Shown here piece after piece: positions 44,050-55,436 of a stretch of 64,000 bases of DNA. Each line of letters starts with the position of its first letter. The first letter of the stretch is position 1. Below the pieces are notes generated by a model. That model was not told the origin of the DNA. It searched no databases and worked only from the letters and a program-made list of their open reading frames with translations. Source of the DNA: Sphingobium sp. Ant17 (GTDB lineage Bacteria > Pseudomonadota > Alphaproteobacteria > Sphingomonadales > Sphingomonadaceae); NCBI RefSeq assembly GCF_000588875.1, contig NZ_JEMV01000009.1, forward strand, positions 1 to 64,000. Reading direction: 5' to 3'. The translations under genes were made by a program, and so were the position numbers.

Positions 44050-46203
44050 ATGAAGGGGCGTTATATTTCCATGATCAGACGGCAGGCACACCATGTCCGG
44101 CGCATGTTGGGCCTCATCCTCGTCACGGCGTCGCCCCTACCCTTGATGGCGCAGACGGCCAATGATCCCGCTCCTGTAACGACACCACCGTCCTTGCCCT
44201 ATGATGCTGGGGCGGATGATGAGCCGATCCTGCCTGACGATCAGTTTGAGGCGCGCCTGCCCCAGGTGGACAGCGCCGATACGGACGCACCCCTACCCTC
44301 TATCGACAGTTGGATCGACCAGCAGATGCCGCAACAGGCCGACGCGCCGACGCAGCTGCCACCTGCCACGGAGCCTGCGCAGGAGGTGGAACTCGCCCAG
44401 CCGCTGCCTCCGCTCGACAGCGTTACCGTCCCCGCCAACGCCGCGTCGGACGACGATCCCAATGCGAAGCAACCCGACATCCGCTATGCCACCAGCGTCG
44501 AAGGATTTGGCAAGACCGGCCTGGATGACGTGTTCAAGGACGCATCCACCCTGATCGACGGCGACGGCAAGGCGGAAACCGCCGCCATGGTGCAGGCGCG
44601 CGCGCAGGAGGATGAGAAGCTCGCCGTGCGACTGCTTTATTCCGAAGGCTATTATGACGCGACGGCGCTCGCCAGCCTTGATCAGACTGGCGATGGCACG
44701 CTCAAGGCCGTGATTTCAGTAACGCCGGGCAAGCGCTACAAGATTGGCGATGTCGTCATCACCGCCGGTCCGACCGTGCCGCCAGGGCTGGTCCGTGATA
44801 GTCTGCCGCTCAAGACCGGCGATTATATCGTCGCCACGACGGTCGAAAGCGCCGAAGCCAATGTCGCGCTGCGATTGCCCGAGAACGGTTATGCCTTCGC
44901 CAAGGTGGGCGAACGCGACATCCTGCTCGACCCGGCGACCATAACGGGCGACTATAGGCTGCCGGTCGATACCGGTCCGCGCGGCACCTTCCGCAATATC
45001 ACGACCAGCGGCGACAAACAGGCCTTTGGCGCCGATCATATGGAAGTCATCCGCCGCTACAAGCCCGGCCAACTCTACGACAGCCGCGATGTGGATGACC
45101 TGCGCAAAGCATTAGTAGCGACGGGCCTCTTTGCCAGTGTCGGCGTCGATCCGGTGCGCACAGGTGAGGCCGGACCCGACGGCACCGAATATGTCGACCT
45201 GCATGTCGAGCAGGAGGCGGGGCCAGCGCGCACACTGGCTGGCGAGGCGGGCTATGGCACCGGCCAAGGGCTGCGCGCGGAAGCGACCTGGACCCATCGC
45301 AACCTTTTCCCACCCGAAGGCGCGCTGATCGGCAGCGTCGTCGCGGGCACCCAGGAACAGGGCGTGTCGGGCACCTTCCGCCGCTCCAATGCCGGCAAGC
45401 GCGACCGCACGTTCCAGGCCGGGGCGCTGCTCAACCATCAGAAATATGATGCCTATGAAGCCTTTACCGCAGGCCTCAACATCACCTGGGCACGCCAGTC
45501 GACGCCGATCTTCCAGAAACGCTGGACCTATAGCTATGGCGCGGAAATCCTGCTGTCGAACGAACAGACCACGATTGATGCCGCGACGGGTGAGAATAAG
45601 CGACTGACCTATTTCATCGGCGCGTTGCCCGTTCAGGTGGGCTATGATCGGTCCAACGACCTGCTCAACCCCACAAGGGGCTTCCGCGCCAATCTGCGCG
45701 TGTCGCCAGAGGCCTCGTTGCAGGGCAATATCTCGCCCTATGTTCGCAGCACCTTCGACTTGAGCGGCTATTTCCCGGTTTCGGATAGCTTGGTCATCGC
45801 CGCCCGGACCCGCCTTGGCACCATCAACGGCGTAGCACGCGACGATGTTGCGCCGTCGCGGCGCATTTATGCCGGCGGCGGCGGATCGGTGCGCGGCTTT
45901 GGCTATCAGGAATTGGGGCCGAAGGACGTGAATGCCGATCCGATCGGCGGCCGATCCGTCAATGAATTCGCGGTCGAGGGTCGCTATCGCTTCGGCAATT
46001 ATGGCGTAGTCGCCTTTGTCGATGCGGGACAGGTTTATGAAAGCCAGATCCCCGAATTTTCCGACATGCGCTATGGCGTGGGTCTCGGTGGGCGCTTCTA
46101 TACCAATTTTGGCCCCTTCCGCGCCGACATTGCCATGCCGATCAACCGGCAACCGGGCGAATCCAAATTCGCCGTCTATATCGGGATTGGGCAGGCTTTC
46201 TGA
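44050..46203 (+). CDS. tamA: TamA-like BamA/Omp85-family outer membrane assembly protein
   Basis: 717 residues. After a signal sequence (about residue 38, SPLPLMAQ) there is an unusual acidic, Pro-rich spacer of about 100 residues (PILPDDQFEARLPQVDSADT). POTRA domains follow (YYDATALASLDQTGDGTLKA region), then a 16-stranded barrel with the Omp85 signature GGGGSVRGFGYQELGP near residue 615. TamA and the coupled TamB span the envelope and assist outer-membrane protein or lipid delivery. ATG 44050 has AGGGCTGG before it; ATG 44071 is a less likely start. The stop overlaps tamB by one base. Confidence 0.92.
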   Translation: MKGRYISMIRRQAHHVRRMLGLILVTASPLPLMAQTANDPAPVTTPPSLPYDAGADDEPILPDDQFEARLPQVDSADTDAPLPSIDSWIDQQMPQQADAPTQLPPATEPAQEVELAQPLPPLDSVTVPANAASDDDPNAKQPDIRYATSVEGFGKTGLDDVFKDASTLIDGDGKAETAAMVQARAQEDEKLAVRLLYSEGYYDATALASLDQTGDGTLKAVISVTPGKRYKIGDVVITAGPTVPPGLVRDSLPLKTGDYIVATTVESAEANVALRLPENGYAFAKVGERDILLDPATITGDYRLPVDTGPRGTFRNITTSGDKQAFGADHMEVIRRYKPGQLYDSRDVDDLRKALVATGLFASVGVDPVRTGEAGPDGTEYVDLHVEQEAGPARTLAGEAGYGTGQGLRAEATWTHRNLFPPEGALIGSVVAGTQEQGVSGTFRRSNAGKRDRTFQAGALLNHQKYDAYEAFTAGLNITWARQSTPIFQKRWTYSYGAEILLSNEQTTIDAATGENKRLTYFIGALPVQVGYDRSNDLLNPTRGFRANLRVSPEASLQGNISPYVRSTFDLSGYFPVSDSLVIAARTRLGTINGVARDDVAPSRRIYAGGGGSVRGFGYQELGPKDVNADPIGGRSVNEFAVEGRYRFGNYGVVAFVDAGQVYESQIPEFSDMRYGVGLGGRFYTNFGPFRADIAMPINRQPGESKFAVYIGIGQAF

Positions 46204-49200
46204 TGGCGCAGGACGACACCCTCACCCCCGACCAGATCGACACCGCCCATCACGGTCGTCCCTTGTGGCAGAAGATCGCGATCGGCGTCGTTGGCTTCAT
46301 CGTCGCGATCGTCGTACTGGCGGGCGTGTTGCTGCTTGGCCTCAATACACAGCCGGGCAAGAAATTCCTGATCCAGCAAATCGCCGCATTCCAGATGGAA
46401 TCGGGGATGGAGATCGAGGTCGGGCGGATCGAAGGGTCGATCTACAGCGACATGGTCATCCACGACCTGATCCTGCGCGATCCTAAGGGCGTGTTCGCGG
46501 TCAGCCCGCGCGTGCATGTGGTGTGGAAGCCGTTTCGCTACGTAAACAACCACATCTCGGTTAGCCTGCTCGAAACGCCGTTGGTCGTGCTGGCCCGCAG
46601 TCCGCAGTTCAACCAGACGCCGACCGATCCCAATGCGCCGATCCTGCCGGACCTCGACATCGACGTCGATCGGATGAAGATCGACAAATTCATCCTCGCC
46701 AGGCCCGTGATCGGCCAGAAGCGAGAGATCGCCATCGACGGCGTCACGCACATCGCCGATGGCCGCGCGATCCTGTCTGCCGATGCGATCGTCGATAGCG
46801 GCGATCGGTTGCAGGCGAAACTGGATGCCGTGCCGTCGCAGAACCGTCTCGCGATGAGCGGCACGCTGACCGCGCCCAAGGGTGGCGTCATCGCCGCCAT
46901 GTCGGGCCTGACCGATGGCATGACCGCGACCCTGGATGGCAAGGGCACATGGCAGGCCTGGAACGGGCGCATCGTCGCGACCAGCCCCAAGGGCGAACTC
47001 GCCAACGTCGCCATCGCAGCGCGCGATGGCAATTTCACCGCCAAAGGCCCGATCCGTCCCGGCCTCGTCATGGCCGGCACCGTCGATCGCCTGACTGCAC
47101 CGCAACTCAACGTCGATCTCTTCGCGGGGCTAAACGAACGTCGCGTCAACCTGAAAGGGACGTTGCGCTCGGCTGCGCTGTCCGCCGACGCGCAAGGTAT
47201 CGTCGATCTCGCCACCAGCCGGTTCAGCGGGTTGCGGATCAATGCCGCGCTGCTCACGCCCGGCGCGATCATGGAGAATGTCAAAGGCCGCGACGTGCGC
47301 GGCTCGATCATCCTCGACGGGCCGATGGCGACCCCATTCATCGACTACGACATCACCGCAAAGAGCATCGCCTTCGATGCGACCGGCATCGAAAATCTGA
47401 AGGCCAGCGGCCGGGTAGTGATCAACACCGACCGGATCCGCATCCCCGTCAGCGCTACCGCAACCCGTGTAACTGGCCTCAATGCCGCAGCGGGCGGCTG
47501 ATGAACAATCTACGCGTCAAGGGCGACTTCGCCTATGCAGGCGGCAAGCTGATCAGCGACAATCTCAAGATCGACAGCGACCGGATCGACGCGACCGCGA
47601 TCATCCTCGCCGATCTCGAAAACGCTGTGTATCGCGGGGCGCTCAAGGGCCGCGTGAACGACTATAAGATCGACGGCGTCGGCATCGTCAATCTCAATAC
47701 CGATGTCGAACTGATCCCCGGCCCCAAAGGCGGCTTTGGCCTGTCCGGCCGCTTCGGCGTCCGCACCGCGCGCTGGGACAATGCTTCGGTCCGCGATTTC
47801 CTGGGCGGCAATGCCGTTGCCAGCGGCCGCATCGGCATGACGCCGGAGGGCAAGTTCACGCTCGCAGGCCTCAAGGGCGCGGCCCCCAATTTCACGATTC
47901 AATCCGGATCGGGCAGCTACGACACGAATGGCGCGATCGCCTTCGACGCTGCCGCCACCTCGCGCCAATATGGTCCCCTTGCACTCACCGTGCGCGGGAC
48001 GATGGAACGGCCGCAGGCCGTGTTGCGCGCAGCCCGGCCCAATGTCGGGGTGCAACTGTCCGACGTCGTCGCGAAACTGAATGGCGAAGCGGCAGGCTAT
48101 CGCCTCGAAGCCACCGGCGGGTCGCCCTATGGGCCTTTCTTCGCCAATGTCCTGATCCGCACCGCGCAAGGTCCGCTGACCATCGATGTGACGCGCGCGC
48201 GTTTCGCCGGTGTGGACATGAACGGACGCATCCAGCAGAGCGCCGCCGGTCCCTTTACCGGCCAGTTGGCGATGAACGGCTCCGGCATTACCGGCGCGAT
48301 CCGGCTCGCCGCCGTTGGCAAGGCGCAGGGCGTGAATGTCAATGCAACCGCCAGCAACGCGAAATTGCCCGGCGACGCGGAAATATTGATCGGCCGCGCG
48401 ATCGTCACCGCTTCCATGGTGCTGACCGACCAACCGCGCATCATCGCCGATGCCCAGATCGCCAATGCCGCCTATGGCGACTATATCGTCCGCCAGGCAC
48501 GGGCGAAGCTCGACTATCAGGGTGGGCGCGGCAAAGCCCAGTTGATCGCTGATGGTTCCAGCGGTGTGCCCTTCTCGATCGCCGCCAACGCCGCGCTGCG
48601 CCCGGATCTCTACGCCGTGGCGTTGCAGGGCAAGGCCGCCAACATCGCATTCCGCCTTGCCCAGCCCGCCATCATCCGCACCGAACCGGGCGGCTATCGC
48701 CTCGAACCGGCGACCCTCGTCCTGCCGCAAGGCAAGGTCGATCTGGCCGGTCGCTTCGGCGACACCACCGCGCTGCAGGCGCGGTTCAAGGATTTCGATC
48801 TGGCCATCGCCAATATGGCATCACCGGGCCTTGGCATCGGTGGTCGGATGACCGGCACGCTGGACTATGTACAGCAAGGCAGCGCCTTTCCGACCGCAAC
48901 GACCCGCCTCGCCATCGCCGATTTCCGCCGTTCCAGCCTGTCGGCCGTATCCGATCCAGTGTCGATGAGCATGGAAGGCAAGCTATCGTCGCAGGCGGTG
49001 ACCTGCGCGGCTTGATCCGCGAAGGTAACAACACGCTCGGCCGCTTCGTCGCCACCCTCGCCCCGCCCGGCGCGGGCGCCAACTGGATCGAACAGCTTCA
49101 GTCGGCTCCGCTCGGCGGCGGCATCCGCTATTCCGGCCCTGCCGACGTCCTCTTCTCCTTTGCTGGTCTAGCCGACCAGCAATTGACCGGCGGACTTGCC

Positions 49201-50409
49201 GTCGCGGCCGACTTTAGCGGAAGGCTGACGGCCCCTCGCGTCAACGGCGTCGCGCGCGCCAACGCGTTGACCTATGAAAATGAGACGTTCGGCACCCGCG
49301 TCACGCAAATGAAGCTGGACGGGCGCTTCACCAACGACCGGCTCGACATTCGCGACTTCTCCGGTCGCGCGGGCGACGGCACGGTGCAGGCGTCGGGCAC
49401 AGTCGGGCTGGCGGCGGACAGCGGCTTCCCGATGAACATCGCGGTTAGGCTCGACCGCGCCCGCTTGGCCCGCAGCGAAGCAATCACCAGCGTTGTCAGC
49501 GGCACTCTGGCCATCACCAACAGCGCCACTAATGGCGGGCTTATCAAGGGCGATCTCAGTCTGCCCGAAACGCGCTATATGGTGGCCTGGCAGGGCGGCA
49601 CCGAAATCCGCCAGCTTCAGGGGGTCCGTCGCAAGGGCGAAGGCGTTGATGTGCTCGACCAGCGCATGGCTGCGCGCAAAACCGCAGCCCAGCCTGCCGA
49701 CTGGAAGCTCGACATTCGTGTGCGGGCCGACAATGAAATCTATGTGACCGGCATGGGTCTCGATTCCGAATGGAAGACGAACATGCGCATTACCGGCACC
49801 ACCGCCAACCCGCGTGTCGTCGGCACGCTGGAAGTGCTGCGCGGCCGCTATAGTTTTTCGGGCAAGCAGTTCGATCTGGAACAAGGCATCATCACCTTCA
49901 ACGGGCCGATGATGAACCCGACGCTGGCGATCAAGGCGCAAACCCGGATCGATACGATCACGGCCGGATTACAAGTCACCGGCAGCGCGCAGGAACCCGA
50001 CATCGCCTTCATTTCGACGCCCAGCCTGCCACAGGACGAAATCCTCTCGCGCATCCTGTTCGGCGAAAATGTCGCCAACCTGTCGGCGACACAGGCGATC
50101 CAGTTGGCGGCAGCACTCAACGGTCTGCGCGGCGGCGGGGGTGGGCTCAACCCGATGGGCAAGTTGCAGGGTGCGACCGGCATCGACCGGATCGGCATCG
50201 TCGGCGGCGATGAGGAAACAGGGCGGGGCACCTCGCTTGCGGTGGGGCAGCGCATCTCGAACAACATCTATGTCGAGATCATCACCGACTCGCGCGGCTT
50301 TACCGCAACCCAGTTGGAAATCGCCCTGTCCAGGACGCTCAGCCTCTTGTCCAAGACCGGCACCAATGCCGGATCGTCGGCCAACCTGCGCTATTCGAAG
50401 GATTATTGA
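46203..50409 (+). CDS. tamB: TamB / DUF490 translocation and assembly module protein (two frameshifts as given)
   Basis: Read as one gene, 1402 residues. The N-terminal helix (VVGFIVAIVVLAGVLLLGLN) anchors it in the inner membrane; AsmA-like beta repeats fill the middle; the C-terminal DUF490 domain has FDLEQGIITFNGPMMNPTLA and PQDEILSRILFGENVANLSA. Breaks occur at 47496-47497 and at 48994-48995. One G added at each (GGC GGG CTG; CAG GGC GGT) joins all three segments. The repaired joints read NAAAGGLMNNLRVKG and QGGDLRGLIREGNN, as expected for the family. TamB forms a hydrophobic groove that carries lipid or unfolded outer-membrane proteins across the periplasm together with TamA. Confidence 0.9.
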
Positions 50410-50416
50410 GGGCGCT

Positions 50417-52585
50417 TCATTCCGGCTTCCGTCGGATCGTCAGTCCGGTGAAATGCGCCAGAAAGGCATAGCTGTCGGCATATTCGTCGATCAGCTTGTC
50501 GATCGGCTTGCCCGCACCATGGCCTGCACGATTGTCCACCCGCAGCAGTCGGGGTCGGTCCCCGACTGCTGCGGCCTGCAGGGCCGCCGCATATTTGAAG
50601 CTATGCGCAGGCACGACACGATCGTCAGTGTCGGCCGTGGTCACCAGGATGGCAGGATAGTCCTGGCCACCCAATATATTGTGATAGGGCGAATAGCCGT
50701 AGAGCAGCGGGAAATCCTTGGCCCGGCTAGGTGAGCCATAATCATCGACCCAGTATCGCCCGGCAGTAAAACGGTCGAAGCGGAGCATGTCCATCACGCC
50801 CACGGCGGGCAAAGCAGCAGCGAACAGATCGGGCCGCTGGTTCACTACCGCACCGACCAGCAGCCCGCCATTGGAGCGCCCTTCGATGGCCAGGCCGTCC
50901 TGTGGCGTGTAGCCATTGCTCTTGAGCCATTCGCCCGCCGCGATGAAATCGTCGAACACATTCTGCTTGTTCGCGCCGCGTCCAGCCTCGTGCCACGCCT
51001 TACCGAACTCGCCACCGCCGCGCAGATTGGCGACGGCATAGACCCCGCCTTGCTCCAGCCAGGCGAGCCGCGTCGCCGAATAGCCGGGCGTCAGGCTGAT
51101 GTTGAAGCCGCCATAGCCATAGAGGATCGTCGGCGCGGCGACCGCCCGGTCGGCCAGCGCCTTCTTGCGAATGATGGTGATCGGGATCGGCGTGCCATCC
51201 TTGGAAGGGTAGAGCCGTTGTTCGATACCGAAATCATCGGGGTTGAAGGGCAGGTCGGGCTGCGCGAACAAGCTGCTTTCCATGGTCGCGGTGTCGAACC
51301 GATAGATGGTGGACGGGGTAACGAAACCCGAAAAGCTGAAAAAGGTCTCCGGGTCGCCATCGCGCCCACCAAATCCGGCCGCCGTCCCCATACCGGGCAG
51401 CGGCACATCCGCAACCTTGCGCCCATCCAGTTCGACCAGCTCGGCGATCGTCTCGGCTTCGCTGACATAGGCCAGGATCAGCCGGTTGCCGACGAGCGAT
51501 CCGCCCGCCAGCATCTCCGCTCGCTCCGCCACAACCTCCCTGGCTCCCCGGCGCGGCCGCGTGGCGTCCAGCGTCACCAGCCGCGACCGCGCCGCGGCTT
51601 TGTTGGTGATGAAATAGAGCGTCGCCCCGCGGCTGCCGATCAGACGCCAATCATGGGTCGGTCCATTAATCAACAGGCGTGGCTCGACCGGGCCGCCATC
51701 AAGCGCCGCGACATGGACCTCGCGCCGGGGGTCGATCCCTTCGAAACTATTGATGATCAGCCAGCTGCCATCGCTCGTTACTTGCGCCTGATGGCTGAGC
51801 TTTGGCCGATCGGGCGTCGCATAGACGAGCTGGTCCTGTGTCTGATCGGTGCCGATCCGATGGTAGAAAAGCTGCTGCCCCTCATTGGCCGAACGAAACG
51901 TCTCCCCGTCCGCCGGAGGCGCATAACGGGAATAGAAGAACCCCTCGCCCCGTCCGTCCCAGGCAATTTGCGAGAATTTGACCCATTCGACCCGTTCGTT
52001 GAGCGTCCCCCCGCTCGCTACATCCAGCACGCGCAGGGTGCGCCAGTCGCTTCCCGCTTCCTGCATCGCATAGGCGAGGTAGCGGCCATCGGGTGACGGC
52101 GCCCATTCGGCCAGCGCGCTTGCTCCATCTTCCGCCCAGTCATTGGGATCGAGCAGCAGGCGTTGCGCGCCGGTCAGCCCGTCGCGTACGTAGAGCGGGG
52201 TCTGGTTCTGAAGACCCTTATTATAGCCGTAGAAATAGCGGCCGCCTGCCTTGCGCGGTACGGTGTAGCGGCCATGCGACAACAAGGCCTGCATCCGCGC
52301 CTTGAGCGCGTCGCGGCCCGGCAACCCGTCGATGTAGCGCCGCGTCAGGGCATTTTCCTGGGCCACCCAGTCGCGCACCGCCGGATCGCCACGCAGGTCG
52401 TTTTCAAGCCAGCGATAGGGGTCGGCGACCTTGATCCCAAAATGATCCTCGACCAGATCGAGCCGTCGCGCGGCGGGGTAGCGCAGACCGTTATCCCGCG
52501 CGCCCGCTTCGATGACGGCCGCATTCGGCCCGGCCAGCGCAGGCGTCGCCGCCAGCAGCAGCGGCAGCAGGGTCAGGCGAAACAC
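50417..52585 (-). CDS. Prolyl oligopeptidase (S9A family)
   Basis: 722 residues with a signal peptide (MFRLTLLPLLLAATPALAGP). The N-terminal beta-propeller begins at DPYRWLEN. The C-terminal alpha/beta hydrolase domain has the nucleophile in EGRSNGGLLVG, the Asp in TADTDDRVVPAHS and the His in NRAGHGAGKP. It cuts short peptides after proline and is likely periplasmic. It is convergent with tamB (7 bases apart) and downstream of the ribosomal operon, from which it is separated by a strong hairpin. Confidence 0.94.
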   Translation of the reverse strand: MFRLTLLPLLLAATPALAGPNAAVIEAGARDNGLRYPAARRLDLVEDHFGIKVADPYRWLENDLRGDPAVRDWVAQENALTRRYIDGLPGRDALKARMQALLSHGRYTVPRKAGGRYFYGYNKGLQNQTPLYVRDGLTGAQRLLLDPNDWAEDGASALAEWAPSPDGRYLAYAMQEAGSDWRTLRVLDVASGGTLNERVEWVKFSQIAWDGRGEGFFYSRYAPPADGETFRSANEGQQLFYHRIGTDQTQDQLVYATPDRPKLSHQAQVTSDGSWLIINSFEGIDPRREVHVAALDGGPVEPRLLINGPTHDWRLIGSRGATLYFITNKAAARSRLVTLDATRPRRGAREVVAERAEMLAGGSLVGNRLILAYVSEAETIAELVELDGRKVADVPLPGMGTAAGFGGRDGDPETFFSFSGFVTPSTIYRFDTATMESSLFAQPDLPFNPDDFGIEQRLYPSKDGTPIPITIIRKKALADRAVAAPTILYGYGGFNISLTPGYSATRLAWLEQGGVYAVANLRGGGEFGKAWHEAGRGANKQNVFDDFIAAGEWLKSNGYTPQDGLAIEGRSNGGLLVGAVVNQRPDLFAAALPAVGVMDMLRFDRFTAGRYWVDDYGSPSRAKDFPLLYGYSPYHNILGGQDYPAILVTTADTDDRVVPAHSFKYAAALQAAAVGDRPRLLRVDNRAGHGAGKPIDKLIDEYADSYAFLAHFTGLTIRRKPE

Positions 52586-52616
52586 GCGCGCATCCTCTCA
52601 CAGTCTTTTTCAACGC

Positions 52617-52654
52617 CAACAGGCCGCAGCTCCCTTGAGAGCCACGGCCTGTTG
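52617..52654 (-). terminator. Hairpin after rplQ, probable end of the alpha operon
   Basis: CAACAGGCCG (52617-52626) pairs with CGGCCTGTTG (52645-52654), extended inside by GCTC/GAGC. It lies between the rplQ stop and the peptidase start on the minus strand. No clear U run follows in that direction, so it may terminate weakly or protect the 3' end of the ribosomal mRNA. Confidence 0.5.
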
Positions 52655-52707
52655 ATAAAGCAATATGGTCCGACTGTCAGGTCATGCCGACAGTCGAAAC
52701 AGACGGA

Positions 52708-53133
52708 TCAGGCTGCTTCCAGCTCGTCCTCGTCTTCATTCTGCAGCGGGCCGGAATCCTGACCCTTGGCGCTGACGTCGCGGTCGACCAGCTCGATGAT
52801 CGCCATCGGCGCAGCGTCCGATGCGCGGAAGCCAGCCTTGATCACGCGGGTGTAGCCGCCGTTGCGATCCTTGTAGCGCTCGGCCAGCGTCTCGAACAGC
52901 TTGATCAGCTGCGTGTCGTCCTGAAGCCGCGCATGCGCGAGACGACGGTTGGACAGGCCACCCTTCTTCGCCAGCGTGATCAGCTTTTCAACATAGGGAC
53001 GCAGAGCCTTCGCCTTGACCGTGCCGGTCATGATCTGCTCATGCTTGATGAGCGAGGCGGCCAGGTTACGCAGCAGTGCGTTACGATGGCCGGTGGCGCG
53101 TTGCAGCTTACGCTGACCCATTTTGTGACGCAT
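52708..53133 (-). CDS. rplQ: 50S ribosomal protein L17
   Basis: 141 residues beginning [20 protein letters not shown], the invariant start of L17. The C-terminal extension is acidic ([10 protein letters not shown]). L17 sits near the peptide exit tunnel and is the last gene of the alpha operon. AAGGAAGAGATT precedes the start. The 174-base gap to rpoA contains no gene. Confidence 0.98.
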   Translation of the reverse strand: MRHKMGQRKLQRATGHRNALLRNLAASLIKHEQIMTGTVKAKALRPYVEKLITLAKKGGLSNRRLAHARLQDDTQLIKLFETLAERYKDRNGGYTRVIKAGFRASDAAPMAIIELVDRDVSAKGQDSGPLQNEDEDELEAA

Positions 53134-53307
53134 AATCTCTTCCTTCGTTCGTTAAGGGGCCGTTTGAGGTACCCCAGACCAGGCGGTGATAAGGCCACCG
53201 CCGACAACCCTCGCCCCAAAGGGGCAAAGTTCACACCGTCACAGGAGCGAAATTCCCCTGGCCGGTCATCGCCCCTTCCCGCACGAATACGGAAAGGAGC
53301 GACAGGA

Positions 53308-54372
53308 TCAGCCCAGCAGCTCCTGTTCGAGCTTCTTGGCCATTTCCTCGATATTTTCCGGCGGCCAGCCGGGGATGTCCATGCCCAGGCGCAGGCCCAT
53401 GGACGACAGCACTTCCTTGATTTCGTTCAGCGACTTGCGGCCGAAATTGGGGGTGCGCAACATCTCGGCTTCGGTCTTCTGAACCAGATCGCCGATATAG
53501 ATGATGTTGTCGTTCTTGAGGCAGTTGGCCGAGCGAACCGACAGTTCCAGTTCGTCCACCTTCTTGAGAAGATAGCGGTTGATCTGGTTGGTGTCGCCTT
53601 CGCTGTCCGACGTCGATGCAACGGCATGGCCGCCCTGCGACGGGGCTGCGGTCGGCAGCGCGTCTTCGAAGTGGACGAACAGCTGGAGCTGGTCCTGCAG
53701 GATACGGGCAGCAAAGGCCACCGCGTCTTCCGGCGTGACGGTGCCGTCGGTTTCGACGGTTAGCGACAGCTTGTCATAGTCCAGTTCCTGGCCGACGCGG
53801 GTGTTGTCCACCTTGTAGGCGACCTGACGGACCGGCGAGTAGAGCGCGTCGATCGGGATGAGGCCGATCGGCGCGTCGGCCGGGCGGTTGGCAACGGCGG
53901 GGACATAGCCCTTGCCGATGTCAGCCGTCAGTTCCATGTTGAGCGTTGCACCCTGGTCCAGATGGCAGATGACCAGATCGGGGTTCATGACCTCGATATC
54001 GCCGACGACGCTGATGTCGCCTGCCTTGACCACGGCCGGGCCGGTGGCGGAAAGCTGCAGACGCTTTGGCCCGTCGCCTTCCATCCGCAGCGCAACCTGC
54101 TTGATGTTGAGGACGATATCGGTCACGTCCTCACGCACGCCAGCGAGCGACGAAAATTCGTGCAGGACGTTCTCGATCTTGATCGAGGTGACCGCCGCGC
54201 CCTGGAGCGAGGAAAGAAGAACCCGACGTAGCGCGTTGCCAAGCGTCAGGCCGAAACCGCGCTCTAGTGGCTCGGCGACGAAGGTCGCCTTACGCTTGCC
54301 GTCGCTGGTTGGCTTGATTTCCAGCGCGTTGGGCTTCTTCAATTCCTGCCAGTTCTTCATGTTGACAGTCAT
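53308..54372 (-). CDS. rpoA: DNA-directed RNA polymerase subunit alpha
   Basis: 354 residues. The N-terminal assembly domain contains [20 protein letters not shown], and the C-terminal domain has [20 protein letters not shown] followed by [13 protein letters not shown], the region that contacts UP elements and activators. Full length, with the normal flexible linker rich in Ser/Gly/Asp between the domains. It lies between rpsK and rplQ as in most proteobacteria. Confidence 0.98.
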   Translation of the reverse strand: MTVNMKNWQELKKPNALEIKPTSDGKRKATFVAEPLERGFGLTLGNALRRVLLSSLQGAAVTSIKIENVLHEFSSLAGVREDVTDIVLNIKQVALRMEGDGPKRLQLSATGPAVVKAGDISVVGDIEVMNPDLVICHLDQGATLNMELTADIGKGYVPAVANRPADAPIGLIPIDALYSPVRQVAYKVDNTRVGQELDYDKLSLTVETDGTVTPEDAVAFAARILQDQLQLFVHFEDALPTAAPSQGGHAVASTSDSEGDTNQINRYLLKKVDELELSVRSANCLKNDNIIYIGDLVQKTEAEMLRTPNFGRKSLNEIKEVLSSMGLRLGMDIPGWPPENIEEMAKKLEQELLG

Positions 54373-54491
54373 GTAATTCCCCTGGGGATGTGGCCGAAAC
54401 GCTTATGATCCTGGACCCGACAGGACGCTTGCGGCCGATGCAGATGGGTAACGGGCAGCGCGTCCGCTGCCCGCCATATCGCTCAGCCGTT

Positions 54492-54880
54492 TTAAACGCG
54501 GCGGCGCTTGGACGGACGCACGCCGTTGTGCGGGATCGGCGTCACGTCGCGAATGGAGGTGATGTGGAAGCCGACGGCCTGCAGCGCGCGCAGAGCCGAT
54601 TCACGACCCGAACCGGGGCCCTTGACTTCGACTTCCAGGGTACGGACGCCATGTTCAGCGGCCTTGCGACCCGCGTCTTCGGCGCACACCTGGGCGGCAT
54701 AGGGGGTCGACTTGCGGCTGCCCTTAAACCCCATCATGCCGGCCGAGGACCAGGAAATCGCATTACCCTGGCGTCGGTGATGGTCACCATGGTGTTGTTG
54801 AAGCTGGCGTTGACGTGCGCGACGCCGGCCGAAATATTCTTGCGCTCACGGCGCTTAATGCGCTGGGGTTCGCGTGCCAT
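54492..54880 (-). CDS. rpsK: 30S ribosomal protein S11 (frameshifted as given)
   Basis: The 3' part encodes [20 protein letters not shown] to the standard end [10 protein letters not shown]. The normal start [19 protein letters not shown] lies upstream at ATG 54880, in another frame. On the minus strand the text reads ATC ACC GAC GCC AGG GTA; with one more C it becomes GCC CAG GGT AAT GCG, the invariant [13 protein letters not shown] of S11. The missing base belongs to the run at 54770-54771. The repaired protein has 129 residues. S11 forms the platform of the small subunit and is essential, so the break is very probably a sequencing error. Confidence 0.96.
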
Positions 54881-54958
54881 TTTGCTCTATCCTACTGAAA
54901 TCGTTTAAAAGGAGAAGTCGCCGGAGGGTCGGGCCAAAAGGCTTGAGACCCTCAACGA

Positions 54959-55327
54959 TTACTTCTTCTTACCGGCAATCGCCTTTGCCTTACCCTTGCG
55001 GGTGCGCGCATTGGTGTGCGTGCGCTGACCACGAACCGGCAGACCCTTACGATGACGCAGGCCGCGATAGCAGGCCAGATCCATCAGGCGCTTGATGTTC
55101 ATCGCGGTGTTGCGACGCAGATCGCCCTCGACGGTCAGGTCGGCGTCGATCGTTTCACGGATCTGGAGCACTTCGGCGTCCGAAAGATCCTGAATACGAC
55201 GGCTCTGGTCGATGCCGAGCTTGGTGGCGATATCAACGGCGGTCTTGCGACCAATGCCGTGAATGTAGGTGAGCGCGATGATTACGCGCTTGTTGGTCGG
55301 GATGTTAACACCCGCAATACGTGCCAT
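54959..55327 (-). CDS. rpsM: 30S ribosomal protein S13
   Basis: 122 residues starting [20 protein letters not shown] and ending in the Lys-rich [12 protein letters not shown]. The central [20 protein letters not shown] contacts the 16S head and tRNA. It is the first gene of the alpha operon here; a promoter-terminator arrangement lies upstream (55437-55522). GGAGATTTAAGTACC precedes the ATG. Confidence 0.98.
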   Translation of the reverse strand: MARIAGVNIPTNKRVIIALTYIHGIGRKTAVDIATKLGIDQSRRIQDLSDAEVLQIRETIDADLTVEGDLRRNTAMNIKRLMDLACYRGLRHRKGLPVRGQRTHTNARTRKGKAKAIAGKKK

Positions 55328-55436
55328 GGTACTTAAATCTCCTGCTCCACGGGGCGATTGGCGTCACCCCATCTCAAAGCGTCAAAGGCCGGTTTTCCTG
55401 GCGGAAAAGCGCGATCCATACTACCCTCCGAGACGC

